NCBI GenBank assembly: GCA_963795385.1
Contig: CAWCHK010000011.1
Coordinates: forward strand, 1-64,000
Source of the DNA: CAVURS01 sp963795385
GTDB taxonomy: Bacteria; Actinomycetota; Actinomycetes; Actinomycetales; CAVURS01
DNA length: 64,000 nucleotides
Direction: 5' to 3'
Shown: one piece after another, positions 7,860-16,633 of the stretch
Layout: every line of letters begins with the position of its first letter
How positions within the stretch are numbered: the stretch's first letter is position 1
Notes under the pieces: generated by a model
The model's database searches: none
What the model was told of the DNA's origin: nothing
Seen by the model: only the letters and a program-made list of their open reading frames with translations
Made by a program: the position numbers and the translations under genes

Positions 7860-9013
7860 GACCCGCTCCCGGGGATGCTCGAGCCCAGCAGCCCCAGCGG
7901 CAGGTCGCCGGTCGCGGGGCTGCCGAGCGCGGAGAGCCGGTCGTTCAGGGCGGTGAACACGTCGCAGACCTGGCTGCTGGTGGCCTTCGTCGTGCCGTGG
8001 CCGACCAGGCTGCAGAGCAACTGGCTGACGCCCTCGGCGCCGGGCAGGTCGACCCGGTTGTCGAGGGTCCCGGACGCCGGGTCGTAGGCGTGGCCGAGGT
8101 CGGACAGCGCCACCGGCGCGTTGCGCAGCGTCTCGGCGATCGCGTCCTTCTGCCTCGCCACCGAGGTCGTGACGTCGGCCAGCTGCGAGACGTCGGTGGT
8201 CAGCACCGACCGGTTGTCGTGAACGAAGGTCGAGACCTCACCCAGGGCGACCGCGAGGTTCTGCAACGCGGCGCCGAGGTCGCCGCGCTCGCCGGAGAGC
8301 TGGTCGGCGACGCTGGCCAGGTCGGTGTTGAGCCGGCGTACCTGCGGGTCGTTCGCGGCCAGGGTGCTGGTGAAGCTCTGCAGGTTCTTGACGGTGGTGA
8401 ACAGGTCGTCCCTGCCCCCGGCGAGGGTCGCCGTCGCGCGGGACAGGTCCGCGACGGTGTCGTGGATCCGCTGGCCGTTGCCGTCGAGGTTCTTCGAGGC
8501 GGTGTCCAGCAGGTCGGACAGCGCGCCGTCATGGTTGGCACCGTTCGGCCCCAGTGCCACCGACAGCTGGTCGAGGTTGCCGGTGATCTGGTCCAGCTCG
8601 ACGGGCACGGCGGTCCGCGCCAGCGGGATGTCGGCGCCGCTGCGCATGGCCGCGCCGCCGGTGTACGCCGGCAGGAGCTGGAGGTACCGGTCGCTGACCA
8701 GGGAGGGCGCGACCACGGCCGCCTTCGCCTGGGCCGGGACGCGGTACTTGCCGTCGTACTCGAAGACGACCTTGACCGTCGTGCCCTCGGGCGTGACCGA
8801 GTCGACCCGCCCGACCGGCACGCCGAGGATGCGGACGTCCGACCCCGGGTAGAGCCCGACGGCGCTGGCCAGGTGCGCAGTCACCCTGACCCTCGAGTCG
8901 TGCGGCCAGAACACGATGGCCGCACCCATCAGGACCACGATCGCGACGGCCGTGGCGATCAGCGCCGCCGGCGTGACCCTGGCCCGCACGCGTCCCGTCA
9001 GCTGACCGGTCAC
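7856..9013 (-). CDS. mceD: Mce family protein, MceD position
   Basis: Protein of 385 aa with an N-terminal membrane anchor (LIATAVAIVVLMGAAIVFWP), an MCE domain (AHLASAVGLYPGSDVRILGV, LVSDRYLQLLPAYTGG) and a long helical domain with repeated L-x6-L spacing (DLSRATATLAGGRDDLF). The C-terminal part has two Cys (QLLCSLVGHG, SSQVCDVF). The GTG at 9013 overlaps the mceC stop as GTGA; a longer start at 9100 would run through mceC. Part of the same lipid-transport tube as its neighbours. Confidence 0.92.
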   Translation of the reverse strand: MTGQLTGRVRARVTPAALIATAVAIVVLMGAAIVFWPHDSRVRVTAHLASAVGLYPGSDVRILGVPVGRVDSVTPEGTTVKVVFEYDGKYRVPAQAKAAVVAPSLVSDRYLQLLPAYTGGAAMRSGADIPLARTAVPVELDQITGNLDQLSVALGPNGANHDGALSDLLDTASKNLDGNGQRIHDTVADLSRATATLAGGRDDLFTTVKNLQSFTSTLAANDPQVRRLNTDLASVADQLSGERGDLGAALQNLAVALGEVSTFVHDNRSVLTTDVSQLADVTTSVARQKDAIAETLRNAPVALSDLGHAYDPASGTLDNRVDLPGAEGVSQLLCSLVGHGTTKATSSQVCDVFTALNDRLSALGSPATGDLPLGLLGSSIPGSGS

Positions 9014-10026
9014 TTGGCACCCCCGCCGGGGCAGCCCGCGGACGGCAGGCCCGGGACGACGGCCGGGACGACGAGGTTGGGGACGCAGGCGTCGAACCAC
9101 GGCCCGTTGCCGAGCGCGTTGGCGAAGACGCGCGTGAACGGCGCGAGGGTCTGCACGCCCTTGCTCAGCGAGGCGTCCTCGGCCTGCAGCGTCGTGAGCA
9201 CCTGGTGCAGCTGGGCGAGGGCGGGCTGGAGCTGGGCGCGGTTGTCCTGCACCAGCCCGCTGAGCTGCTGCGCCAGCCGCGAGGTGTTGAGGAACAGCGT
9301 GTGGATCGCGGCCCGCCGCTGGTCCAGCTCCTGCAGCAGCGCGTCGCCGTCCTGGATCAGGGACGCCACCTGGGCGTTGCGGCTGGCGACCGTCCCGCTC
9401 ACCGTCCGGGCCCGGGAGAGCAGCTGCCGCAGCGCGTCGTCGCGCGAGGAGACGGTGCGGGAGAGCCGGGACAGGCCGTCCAGCGACGCCCGCACGTCGG
9501 CCGGGCTGTCCTTGAACTCCGTCGACAGCGTCTCCAGGGAGCGGGCCAGCTGGCCGGAGTCGATCTGCTCGGTGGTCGTCGTGAGGTCGGAGAACGCGTC
9601 GACGACGTCGTACGACGGCGTGGTCCGGGACAGCGGGATCTCCTGGCCGCCGGCCAGGTGGCCGGTCCCGGCGGGGGTGACGGCGAGGAACTTCTTGCCC
9701 AGCAGCGTCTGCAGCTTGACGGCGGCCGTGGTGCGCGAGCCGAGCCGGGTCGAGCCCTTGACCGTGAAGGTGACCATGACGTGGGCGTTCTCCAGGTCGA
9801 CCCCGGTGACCTTGCCGACGTCGACCCCCGCGATGCGCACCGGGTCGCCGGACTTCAGGCCGCCCGCCTCGGCGAAGGCCGCGTGGTAGGTCCGGCCGCC
9901 GCCGATGAAGGGCAGCTTCTGGACGTTGAAGGCCAGCAGGACCAGCACGGCCAGCAGCACCAGGCCGATGGCTCCGATCGGCCGCGGGTCCCGCTCGCGG
10001 AACGGCAGGCCCGGCGACCCGATCAC
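9010..10026 (-). CDS. mceC: Mce family protein, MceC position
   Basis: Protein of 338 aa. A membrane anchor (IGAIGLVLLAVLVLLAFN) precedes the MCE domain (AAFAEAGGLKSGDPVRIAGV, LLGKKFLAVTPAG) and a helical region ending in GNGPWFDACVPN and a Pro/Gly tail. Two GTG codons are possible, at 10032 and 10026. The latter gives the same GTGA overlap seen at the neighbouring junctions and is preferred. Confidence 0.92.
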   Translation of the reverse strand: MIGSPGLPFRERDPRPIGAIGLVLLAVLVLLAFNVQKLPFIGGGRTYHAAFAEAGGLKSGDPVRIAGVDVGKVTGVDLENAHVMVTFTVKGSTRLGSRTTAAVKLQTLLGKKFLAVTPAGTGHLAGGQEIPLSRTTPSYDVVDAFSDLTTTTEQIDSGQLARSLETLSTEFKDSPADVRASLDGLSRLSRTVSSRDDALRQLLSRARTVSGTVASRNAQVASLIQDGDALLQELDQRRAAIHTLFLNTSRLAQQLSGLVQDNRAQLQPALAQLHQVLTTLQAEDASLSKGVQTLAPFTRVFANALGNGPWFDACVPNLVVPAVVPGLPSAGCPGGGAK

Positions 10027-11069
10027 GAGCACCTCGCCGCGTCCACGGAGCCGATGCCGTCGGCCAGCGGGACCTTCACGTCCTTCGTGGCCGTCGGGAT
10101 GACCACCGTGCCGTCGAAGTGGCAGAGGTAGAAGTTGAAGAACGACCCGTACGTCGCGGTGCGGGTGATGGTGCTGAGCTTGACCGGCAGGTTCTGGGCG
10201 AACTGTTTGAACACCTTGGTGTTGGCCGGTTTGTTCAGCAGGGCGGCCAGGTCGTGCAGCTGTCCGATGTCGGCCTTGAGCGGCGGCCGGGCCGTCACCA
10301 GGAGATCGGCCGTCTGGTCGGCGAGCGCGTTGATGTTGGTCAGCGAGCTGCCGATGACCTTGCGGTCCTGGGCCAGCCCGGAGACGAACCGGCTGAGCTG
10401 GTCGACCAGGTCGCCGAGCTGGCCGTCGCGCTGCTGCACCGTCCCGAGCACGGTGTCGAGGTTCGTGATCGTCCGGCCGATGACCGCGTCCCGGTCGGCC
10501 AGCGTCGAGGTGAGCGACGCGGTGTGGGCCAGCAGCTGGTCGATGCTGCCGCCCTCGCCCTGCAGGACCTGGATGATCTCACCGGAGAGCTCGTTGACGT
10601 CCTTCGGCGAGAGCGCGGAGAACAGCGGCTTGAAGCCGTTGAAGAGCGCGTCGAGGTCGAGCGCCGGCTGGGTGCGGCTGTCCGGAATCGTTGCGCCGGA
10701 ACGCAGTACGGCGGCAGCTCCGGTCCCTTGGGTCAGCGCGACGAACCGCTGGCCGATCAGGTTGCGGTAGTGGATGACCGCGTCGGTCCCCTGGGTCAGG
10801 GCCGCGCTGCGCAGCACCTCGAGCCCGACCTTGGCCTCGGCCCGGCCTGCGTGCGAGACGACGTCGATGCCGGTGACCTTGCCGACCCGGACGCCGGCGA
10901 TCCGGACGTCGTCGCCCTTCTGCAGCCCGGTCGCGTCGGTGAAGATCGCCGTGTAGTGCGACTTCTCGCCGAGCTGCACGTTGGCGATGGTGGCGACCAG
11001 GACGCCGAACGCCAGCAGCGTCACGACCGCGAAGGCGATCAGCTTGACCAGGCTCGCGGTCGTCCTCAT
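10023..11069 (-). CDS. mceB: Mce family protein, MceB position
   Basis: Protein of 348 aa with an anchor (LIAFAVVTLLAFGVLVATIA), an MCE domain (AIFTDATGLQKGDDVRIAGV, LIGQRFVALTQG) and a helical domain with coiled-coil-like heptads (LADRDAVIGRTITNLDTVLG). The ending includes FFNFYLCHFDG, a motif commonly seen near the C-terminus of MceB-type proteins. The ATG at 11069 overlaps the mceA stop as ATGA. Confidence 0.93.
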   Translation of the reverse strand: MRTTASLVKLIAFAVVTLLAFGVLVATIANVQLGEKSHYTAIFTDATGLQKGDDVRIAGVRVGKVTGIDVVSHAGRAEAKVGLEVLRSAALTQGTDAVIHYRNLIGQRFVALTQGTGAAAVLRSGATIPDSRTQPALDLDALFNGFKPLFSALSPKDVNELSGEIIQVLQGEGGSIDQLLAHTASLTSTLADRDAVIGRTITNLDTVLGTVQQRDGQLGDLVDQLSRFVSGLAQDRKVIGSSLTNINALADQTADLLVTARPPLKADIGQLHDLAALLNKPANTKVFKQFAQNLPVKLSTITRTATYGSFFNFYLCHFDGTVVIPTATKDVKVPLADGIGSVDAARCS

Positions 11070-12379
11070 GACTGGTTCACCACCGTGCCGCGCACGAGCG
11101 GGCCGAGCAGGAGGTTGGACACGGCCGGCGGGTCAGCGCCCAGCTCGGGGGCGAAGAGCGCACCGGTGACCCGCTGCTCCGCCGGCGTACCGGCATCGCC
11201 CATGCCGAGACCGCCGACGCCGGGCAGGGCGTCGGCCGCACTGGTGCCGCCGCCGGTGCCGTCGGCGAACGCCTTGGGCTGGTAGGGGTGCGCCTGCGTG
11301 CCCGCCGGGTGCGGCAGCCCGCGGCAGTCCGGCCCGGAGGTGTCCGCGAAGGCCGGCTCCTGCCCCGGCTGGTAGGCCGGGCGCGGCGTGATGACCTCGA
11401 GCGTGATGTGCAGCTCGTCGTTGCCGAACGCCTGGGTCAGCCGCGGCTCGATCGCGGTCAGGCCCTTGGTGAGACAGGGGAACTCGGGCGAGTAGCGCGC
11501 CAGGGTCTGCAGGGTCGGCCGGCTGACCTGGCCGACCCGGATGATCCGGCTGCCGTCCTCCTGCAGCACCGACGTCGCGGTCGTCGCCAGGCCGGTCACG
11601 CCGCGCAGGAACGGCCCGAGCGCGTCCTGCTTGGCCACCAGCGTGTCGGACGTCGTCGAGAGGTTGCGCACCGTGGTGAGCAGGTCGGGCACCGCCTGGC
11701 TGTACGTCGTCGCCACCGACGCCAGCCGCCGGATGTCGCTGGTGATGGTCGGCAGGTGCGGGTTGAGCCCGGCCAGGTAGGTGTCCAGCGCCACCAAGTT
11801 GCGGCCGAGCTGCTCGCCCCGCCCGTCCAGTGCCGTGGCCATGGCGTTGAGCGTCGTCGCGAGCTCGGCCGGCTTGACCGCCTGCAGCAACGGCAGCAGG
11901 TCGTCGAAGACCCGCTCCAGCTCGATCGCACTGGAGCTGCGGTCCTGGGGGATCACGTCGCCGGCCCGGAGGGCGGGGCCGGAGGTCGGGCCGCTCGCGG
12001 TCGGCGCCGGCGGGACCAGCTCGACGTACCGCTCGCCGAAGAGCGTCTTGGGCAGCAATCGGGCCGAGACGTCGGCCGGGATGCTGCGGGCCGCCGACGG
12101 CTGCAGGGCCAGCTCGACCCGTGCGCCGTGCCCGGCCGTCGTGATCGCGCGCACCTCGCCGACGATCAGCCCGCGGATCTTGACGTCCGAGCGGGTCTGC
12201 AGCTGGTTGCCGATGCTGTCGGTCAGCAGCGTCACCCGTACGACGGGCGTGAACCGCTGCTGGTACGACGCGACCGCCAGCCCCACCAGCACGGCCAGCA
12301 CGACCAGGAACGCCAGGCCGGCCGTCCTGCGACCCAGGCGGGGCAGGAAGGCTCGGGGCTTGCGGGCCGCCAGGAGCAT
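11066..12379 (-). CDS. mceA: Mce family protein, MceA position
   Basis: First Mce-domain subunit, 437 aa. Anchor (GLAFLVVLAVLVGLAVASY), MCE domain (VTLLTDSIGNQLQTRSDVKI, LFGERYVELVPPA), helical domain (ERVFDDLLPLLQAVKPAELA), then an extended Pro/Gly-rich C-terminal region. The ATG at 12379 follows the yrbEB TAG by 7 nt with GGGG upstream; longer frames would overlap yrbEB heavily. Confidence 0.93.
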   Translation of the reverse strand: MLLAARKPRAFLPRLGRRTAGLAFLVVLAVLVGLAVASYQQRFTPVVRVTLLTDSIGNQLQTRSDVKIRGLIVGEVRAITTAGHGARVELALQPSAARSIPADVSARLLPKTLFGERYVELVPPAPTASGPTSGPALRAGDVIPQDRSSSAIELERVFDDLLPLLQAVKPAELATTLNAMATALDGRGEQLGRNLVALDTYLAGLNPHLPTITSDIRRLASVATTYSQAVPDLLTTVRNLSTTSDTLVAKQDALGPFLRGVTGLATTATSVLQEDGSRIIRVGQVSRPTLQTLARYSPEFPCLTKGLTAIEPRLTQAFGNDELHITLEVITPRPAYQPGQEPAFADTSGPDCRGLPHPAGTQAHPYQPKAFADGTGGGTSAADALPGVGGLGMGDAGTPAEQRVTGALFAPELGADPPAVSNLLLGPLVRGTVVNQS

Positions 12380-12386
12380 CGCGTCG

Positions 12387-13223
12387 CTACCCCGCGATCC
12401 GCACCGTCGTGGTCGCGCCCCAGATGGCCAGCGAGAGGAAGAAGTCGATGACGTTGATCGCCACGATCGAGGTCCGGACCGCCTTGCCGACCGCGATGCC
12501 CACACCGGCCGGGCCGCCGCTGGCGTGATAGCCGTAGTAGCAGTGGATCGCGATGATCACGACGGCGAAGACCAGCACCTTGACGAAGGACCACAGCACG
12601 TCGCCAGGGGGCAGGAACAGATGGAAGTAGTGGTCGTAGGTGCCCTTCGACTGCCCGTAGTACGACGTGGTGATGAATCTCGTTGCGGCATAAGAGGAGA
12701 GCAGGCCGATGACGTAGAGCGGGACGACCGCCACGAGACCTGCGATCATCCGGGCCGTCACGAGGAACGGCAGGCTCGGGATCCCCATGACCTCGAGCGC
12801 GTCGACCTCCTCGGAGATCCGCATGGCGCCGAGCTGGGCCGTGAAGCCGCAGCCGACCGTGGCTGCCAGGGCGAGCCCGGCCACGAGGGGCGCGATCTCG
12901 CGGGTGTTGAAGTACGCCGAGATGAAGCCCGCGAAGGCACCCGTGCCGAGCTGGTCCAGCGCCTGGTAGCCCTGCAGCCCGACCTCGGTGCCGGTGAAGA
13001 AGGCCAGGAAGGTGATGACGCCAACCGTCCCGCCGATGACCGAGAGCGCGCCGCTGCCCAGGCTGACCTCGGCCAGCAGGCGCATCACCTCGCGCCGGTA
13101 GCGGTGCAGGGTGCGAGCGCTCCAGCCGATGCTGCGGACGTAGAACAGCAGCTGGCTGCCCAGGTCCTCCAGCGCATCGAGGGGGCGCCGGGCGGTCCGG
13201 TTGAGCGCGTCGAGGAAGCTCAT
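12387..13223 (-). CDS. yrbEB: MlaE-type permease of the Mce transporter, YrbEB
   Basis: Integral membrane permease of 278 aa in the MlaE/YrbE family. The cytoplasmic loop motif EEVDALEVMGIPSLPF contacts the ATPase, and several hydrophobic helices surround it (ALSVIGGTVGVITFLAFF, ALAATVGCGFTAQLG). With YrbEA it forms the membrane core that accepts lipid from the Mce tube, powered by MceG. The ATG at 13223 is 7 nt after the yrbEA stop. Confidence 0.95.
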   Translation of the reverse strand: MSFLDALNRTARRPLDALEDLGSQLLFYVRSIGWSARTLHRYRREVMRLLAEVSLGSGALSVIGGTVGVITFLAFFTGTEVGLQGYQALDQLGTGAFAGFISAYFNTREIAPLVAGLALAATVGCGFTAQLGAMRISEEVDALEVMGIPSLPFLVTARMIAGLVAVVPLYVIGLLSSYAATRFITTSYYGQSKGTYDHYFHLFLPPGDVLWSFVKVLVFAVVIIAIHCYYGYHASGGPAGVGIAVGKAVRTSIVAINVIDFFLSLAIWGATTTVRIAG

Positions 13224-13230
13224 CGTGGCC

Positions 13231-14004
13231 TCATCCCAGCTTCGCCGGCACGAGCTGGAAGTAGACGGCGGTCAGCACGAAGTTCGTGACGAACAGCAGC
13301 ATGAACGTGATCACCACCGACTGGTTGACGGCGTCACCGACGCCCTTCGGGCCGCCGCCGGCGGTCAGGCCCTTGTACGACGCCACGACCGCCGCGATCA
13401 GCCCGAAGATCAGGGCCTTGATCTCGCCCGCCCACAGGTCCGGCAGCTGCGCGACGGCCGTGAACGAGGACAGGTAGGCACCCGGCGTACCGCCCTGCAG
13501 GACGACGTTGAAGAAGTAGCCGCCGACCGTCCCGACCACCGACACCAGCCCGTTGAGCAGGACCGACACGAGCATCGTGGCCAGCACCCGCGGGACGACC
13601 AGGCGCTGGATCGGGCTGATGCCCAACACTTCCAGGGCGTCGATCTCCTCGCGGATCTTGCGCGAGCCGAGGTCGGCGCAGATGGCCGAGCCGCCGGCGC
13701 CCGCGATCAGCAGTGCGGTGACGATCGGGCTGGCCTCGCGCAGGATGGCCAGCACGCTGGCCGCGCCGGTGAAGCTCTGGGCGCCGATCTGGCGGGTGAG
13801 GGTCCCGAGCTGCAGCGCGATGACCGCGCCGAACGGGATCGAGACCAGCGCGGTCGGCAGGATCGTCACGCTGGCGATGAACCACGACTGGTTGACGAAC
13901 TCCTTGCCCTGGAAGGGCCGGCGCGGCAGCGCGCGCAGCACGTCCAGGAAGAGCGCGAAGAGGCTGCCGCTGGAGCGCAGTGCCGCCGACGCCGGGTTGC
14001 TCAC
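13231..14004 (-). CDS. yrbEA: MlaE-type permease of the Mce transporter, YrbEA
   Basis: Paired permease of 257 aa with the family motif REEIDALEVLGISPIQRLVV and about five hydrophobic segments (VLATMLVSVLLNGLVSVVG, ALIFGLIAAVVASYKGL). The GTG at 14004 overlaps the mceG stop as GTGA, linking the ATPase and permease translation. A longer start at 14079 would lie inside mceG. Confidence 0.95.
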   Translation of the reverse strand: MSNPASAALRSSGSLFALFLDVLRALPRRPFQGKEFVNQSWFIASVTILPTALVSIPFGAVIALQLGTLTRQIGAQSFTGAASVLAILREASPIVTALLIAGAGGSAICADLGSRKIREEIDALEVLGISPIQRLVVPRVLATMLVSVLLNGLVSVVGTVGGYFFNVVLQGGTPGAYLSSFTAVAQLPDLWAGEIKALIFGLIAAVVASYKGLTAGGGPKGVGDAVNQSVVITFMLLFVTNFVLTAVYFQLVPAKLG

Positions 14005-14960
14005 GACGCCACCGCCTGCGGGGTGGCGGCCGGGTCCTCGAACGAGCCCGGCGGTGGCTCGACGCCGTTGGCCCGGCACCAGTCGCCGGGCGGCCGCTGG
14101 GTCGGGCGCGGCCCGCCGCTGCTGGGCTCGAGCTGGCGCGGGATCGGCGGCAGTGGCGGCAGCTCGGTGTCGCGCTCGGCCGCGAGCTCCTCGGCGTCCT
14201 TCTCCTCGGACATGCCGATCGGCCCGACCCGCTGGGCGTTCAGGAACTGCCGCACGACCGGCTCCTGGCTGGAGAGCAGCATCTCGCGCGGCCCGAACAT
14301 CGCCAGGTGGCGGTGGTAGAGCAGCCCGATGTTGTCCGGCACCGTGCGGGCCGTGTTGATGTCGTGGGTGACGATCAGGAAGGTCGCGCGGATCTGGGCG
14401 TTGAGGTCGACGATCAGCTGGTTGAGGTACGCGGTGCGGACGGGGTCGAGGCCGGAGTCGGGCTCGTCGAACAGGATGATCTCCGGGTCGAGGACCAGGG
14501 CCCGGGCCAGCCCGGCGCGCTTGCGCATCCCGCCGGAGATCTCACCCGGGAGCTTGCGCTCCGCGCCCTGCAGGCCGACCAGCTCGATCTTCTCCCCGAC
14601 GATCTGCCGGATCTCGCTCTCGGACTTCTTGGTGTGCTCGCGCAGGGGGAAGGCGATGTTGTCGTACAGCGTCATCGAGCCGAACAGCGCGCCGTCCTGG
14701 AACAGCACGCCGAACAGCTTGCGGACGGCGTACAGGTGCTTCTCGCGCAGCTGCGGGACGTCCTGCCCCTGGATCCAGACGCTCCCCCGGTCCGGGCGCA
14801 ACAGCCCCACGAGGGTCTTGAGGAACACCGACTTGCCCGTGCCCGAGGGGCCAAGGAGCACGGAGATCTCACCCGCGGGGAGGGTCAGCGACACGTCCTG
14901 CCAGATGACCTGCGAGCCGAAGCTCTTGGTCAGCCCCTCGACCCTGATCTCGACGCCCAC
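14001..14960 (-). CDS. mceG: ABC transporter ATPase driving Mce transport (MceG/Mkl)
   Basis: ATPase of the Mce lipid importer, 319 aa. Walker A GPSGTGKS, signature ISGGMRKR, Walker B IILFDEPDSGLDP and the H-loop IVTHDINTA are intact. A C-terminal extension beyond the ABC domain (GMSEEKDAEELAAERDTELP and a Pro-rich tail) matches the Mkl type. I place the start at GTG 14960, just before the domain begins (VEIRVEGLTKSF); upstream in-frame codons run through a palindromic element. In M. tuberculosis the orthologous mkl (Rv0655) is also between rplL and rpoB but far from its mce operons. Here all transporter parts are together. Confidence 0.95.
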   Translation of the reverse strand: MGVEIRVEGLTKSFGSQVIWQDVSLTLPAGEISVLLGPSGTGKSVFLKTLVGLLRPDRGSVWIQGQDVPQLREKHLYAVRKLFGVLFQDGALFGSMTLYDNIAFPLREHTKKSESEIRQIVGEKIELVGLQGAERKLPGEISGGMRKRAGLARALVLDPEIILFDEPDSGLDPVRTAYLNQLIVDLNAQIRATFLIVTHDINTARTVPDNIGLLYHRHLAMFGPREMLLSSQEPVVRQFLNAQRVGPIGMSEEKDAEELAAERDTELPPLPPIPRQLEPSSGGPRPTQRPPGDWCRANGVEPPPGSFEDPAATPQAVAS

Positions 14961-15014
14961 GCCCAGGTAACGAGCCCCCGTCCCGAGGGTTACGCCTCCG
15001 CCCCACCCCCGCTC

Positions 15015-15122
15015 GTCTTGGCCGTCGAGTCCGGGTTTGGCGGCCCAGTCCGGGTTCCCTGCCCGAAATGTCCGTTCGAAACTCCGGAACCGACGGCCAA
15101 ACCCGGAACCGACGGCCAAGAC
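15015..15122. repeat. Intergenic inverted-repeat element, copy D
   Basis: A 27-nt arm (15015-15041, GTCTTGGCCGTC...GGGTTTGGC) pairs with 15096-15122 at 25 of 27 positions. The 54-nt middle contains CCCGAAATGTCC, as in copies A and C, and a partial inner stem. Arm sequence differs from copies A-C but arm length, spacing and core motif agree. It sits in the mceG leader region downstream of rplL and could influence mce expression. Confidence 0.8.
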
Positions 15123-15222
15123 AGGGGCGGGGGCGGGGCGGGGCCGGCGGGGCGGGTGGGTGGGGCCGGCGGGGCGGGTTGACAGGGCGGGTGGGTGGGG
15201 CCGGCGGGGTGGGGTTGACAGA
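15120..15222. repeat. G-rich degenerate tandem repeat, quadruplex-prone
   Basis: Plus-strand G-rich stretch built from repeated blocks GGCGGGTGGGTGGGGCCGGC and GGGTTGACAG. Several runs of three or four G with short loops make it a strong candidate for quadruplex formation. It separates rplL from mceG, a 327-bp stretch that also contains inverted-repeat element D and the rplL terminator and no gene. Confidence 0.7.
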
Positions 15223-15253
15223 AGGGGCGGGCCCGATGTGCGGGCCCGCCCCT
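15223..15253 (-). terminator. Hairpin terminator after rplL
   Basis: A perfect 13-bp GC stem (arms 15223-15235 and 15241-15253, AGGGGCGGGCCCG) with a 5-nt loop lies 35 nt after the rplL stop. No long T tract follows, as is usual in high-GC actinobacteria. It probably ends the rplJ-rplL transcript and insulates the mce operon. Confidence 0.75.
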
Positions 15254-15287
15254 CTCGGCGTGCTGGACGTGAAGTCCAGCGCGGGGA

Positions 15288-15674
15288 CTACTTGACGGTC
15301 ACCGAGGCGCCGGCGCCCTCGAGGGCGGCCTTGGCCTTCTCGGCAGCGTCCTTGTTGACCTTCTCCAGCACCGGCTTCGGGGCGCCGTCCACCAGGTCCT
15401 TGGCCTCCTTGAGCCCGAGGTTGGTGAGTGCGCGCACCTCCTTGATGACCTGGATCTTCTTCTCGCCGGCGCCCTCGAGGATGACGTCGAACTCGTCCTG
15501 CTCCTCGGCGGCCTCGGCCGGGGCGGCAGCGCCGCCACCAGCAGCGGCCACGGCGACCGGAGCCGCCGCGGTGACGCCGAAGGTGTCCTCGAACTGCTTC
15601 ACGAACTCAGAGAGCTCGAGCAGCGTCATTTCCTTGAACGCGTCGAGCAGCTCGTCGGTGCCTAGCTTCGCCAT
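15288..15674 (-). CDS. rplL: 50S ribosomal protein L7/L12
   Basis: Stalk protein of 128 aa that binds as dimers to L10 and recruits translation factors. The N-terminal dimerisation domain (AKLGTDELLDAFKEMTLLEL), an Ala/Gly hinge and the C-terminal factor-binding domain (KKIQVIKEVRALTNLGLKEA, KDLVDGAPKPV) are complete. The ATG at 15674 has AAAGGAA upstream. A strong hairpin follows the gene. Confidence 0.99.
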   Translation of the reverse strand: MAKLGTDELLDAFKEMTLLELSEFVKQFEDTFGVTAAAPVAVAAAGGGAAAPAEAAEEQDEFDVILEGAGEKKIQVIKEVRALTNLGLKEAKDLVDGAPKPVLEKVNKDAAEKAKAALEGAGASVTVK

Positions 15675-15745
15675 GGTGGCGTTCCTTTCGATCTGTGGCT
15701 GGTGGGCCAGTTGCGTGATGTTTCGGGATGGGTGGTCAGCCCTGA

Positions 15746-16300
15746 TCAGCTCTCCACGGCGACGGCCGCCGGGGGCTCGCCGCCGTCCTGCTCACGCTGC
15801 GCACGCAGCGCCTCGACGAGACGCGCGGTCTGCGACAGCGGCGCGGCGAAGAGGTAGACGGCCTGGGTGAGCGAGGCGTTCATCGCCCCGGCCAGCTTGG
15901 CCAGCAGGACCTCGCGGGACTCGAGGTCCGCGAGCTTGGTGATCTCGGCAGCGGAGAGCGACTTCCCGTCGAGGTAGCCGCTCTTGATGACGAGCTGCGG
16001 GTGCGCCCTCGCGAAGTCCCTCAGGCCCTTGGCCGTCTCGACCGCGTCGCCGGTGATGAAGGCGATCGCGGACGGGCCGGCGAGCTGACCGTCGAAGGCG
16101 GTCACCCCGGCTTCCTTCGCCGCGAGCTCGGTGAGGGTGTTCTTCACGACGGCGTACGTCGCGTTGGCGCTGATCGCGCGGCGCAGCTGGGTCAGCTGGG
16201 CCACGGTGAGACCGCGGTACTCGGTCAGCACTGCGGCACCGGACTCACGGAACTTCTCCGAGAGCTCGGCAACGGTTGCTGCCTTGTCCGACCTCGCCAT
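15746..16300 (-). CDS. rplJ: 50S ribosomal protein L10
   Basis: Base of the ribosomal stalk, 184 aa, binding 23S rRNA and L7/L12 dimers. Begins MARSDKAATVAELSEKFRES and contains LTEYRGLTVAQLTQLRRAI. The C-terminal helices (SREVLLAKLAGAMNASLTQA) bind L7/L12. The ATG at 16300 is preceded by GGAAGGAG. The leader carries a hairpin that suggests L10-type autoregulation of the rplJ-rplL unit. Confidence 0.99.
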   Translation of the reverse strand: MARSDKAATVAELSEKFRESGAAVLTEYRGLTVAQLTQLRRAISANATYAVVKNTLTELAAKEAGVTAFDGQLAGPSAIAFITGDAVETAKGLRDFARAHPQLVIKSGYLDGKSLSAAEITKLADLESREVLLAKLAGAMNASLTQAVYLFAAPLSQTARLVEALRAQREQDGGEPPAAVAVES

Positions 16301-16633
16301 GGGTCTCCTTCCGGGTTCTGCCGGCCTGTTCGACGGCTCCACCTCGGGAAAGAGAAAGGCGCCCCGGCGCAGATGCACGGGGCGCTCCGGACGGACCGCC
16401 CGGCATCACCAGATGTCGGGGCCCGTCTCAGATCACTTCGTTCACCTGCGCGGGCCGCCCACCGGAGTGGGGCCTTCGGCCGCTCCCGGCTTCACGTCGG
16501 GAGGGGCAACCAGCGGTCTGTGGCTTCGCCAAGGGTACGGGCGCCCCGGTCCCGCGGTCAAAACGCCGGGTACGCCGGGACCGCCCGCGCTGTCACGACG
16601 GCGCCCGCATCGGAGGCCGCCGTGACGACGGCG
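16301..16633 (-). promoter_or_regulatory. rplJ leader region with candidate L10 leader/attenuator
   Basis: Untranslated stretch before rplJ. On the minus strand the arms GCGCCCCG (plus 16378-16385) and CGGGGCGC (plus 16359-16366) form a hairpin followed by a pyrimidine tract TTTCTCTTT (plus 16349-16357), an attenuator-like arrangement about 50 nt before the rplJ start. L10 leaders in bacteria bind L10(L12)4 to control rplJL; homology to that RNA family was not computed. The part nearer 16633 shows no clear feature. Confidence 0.55.
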
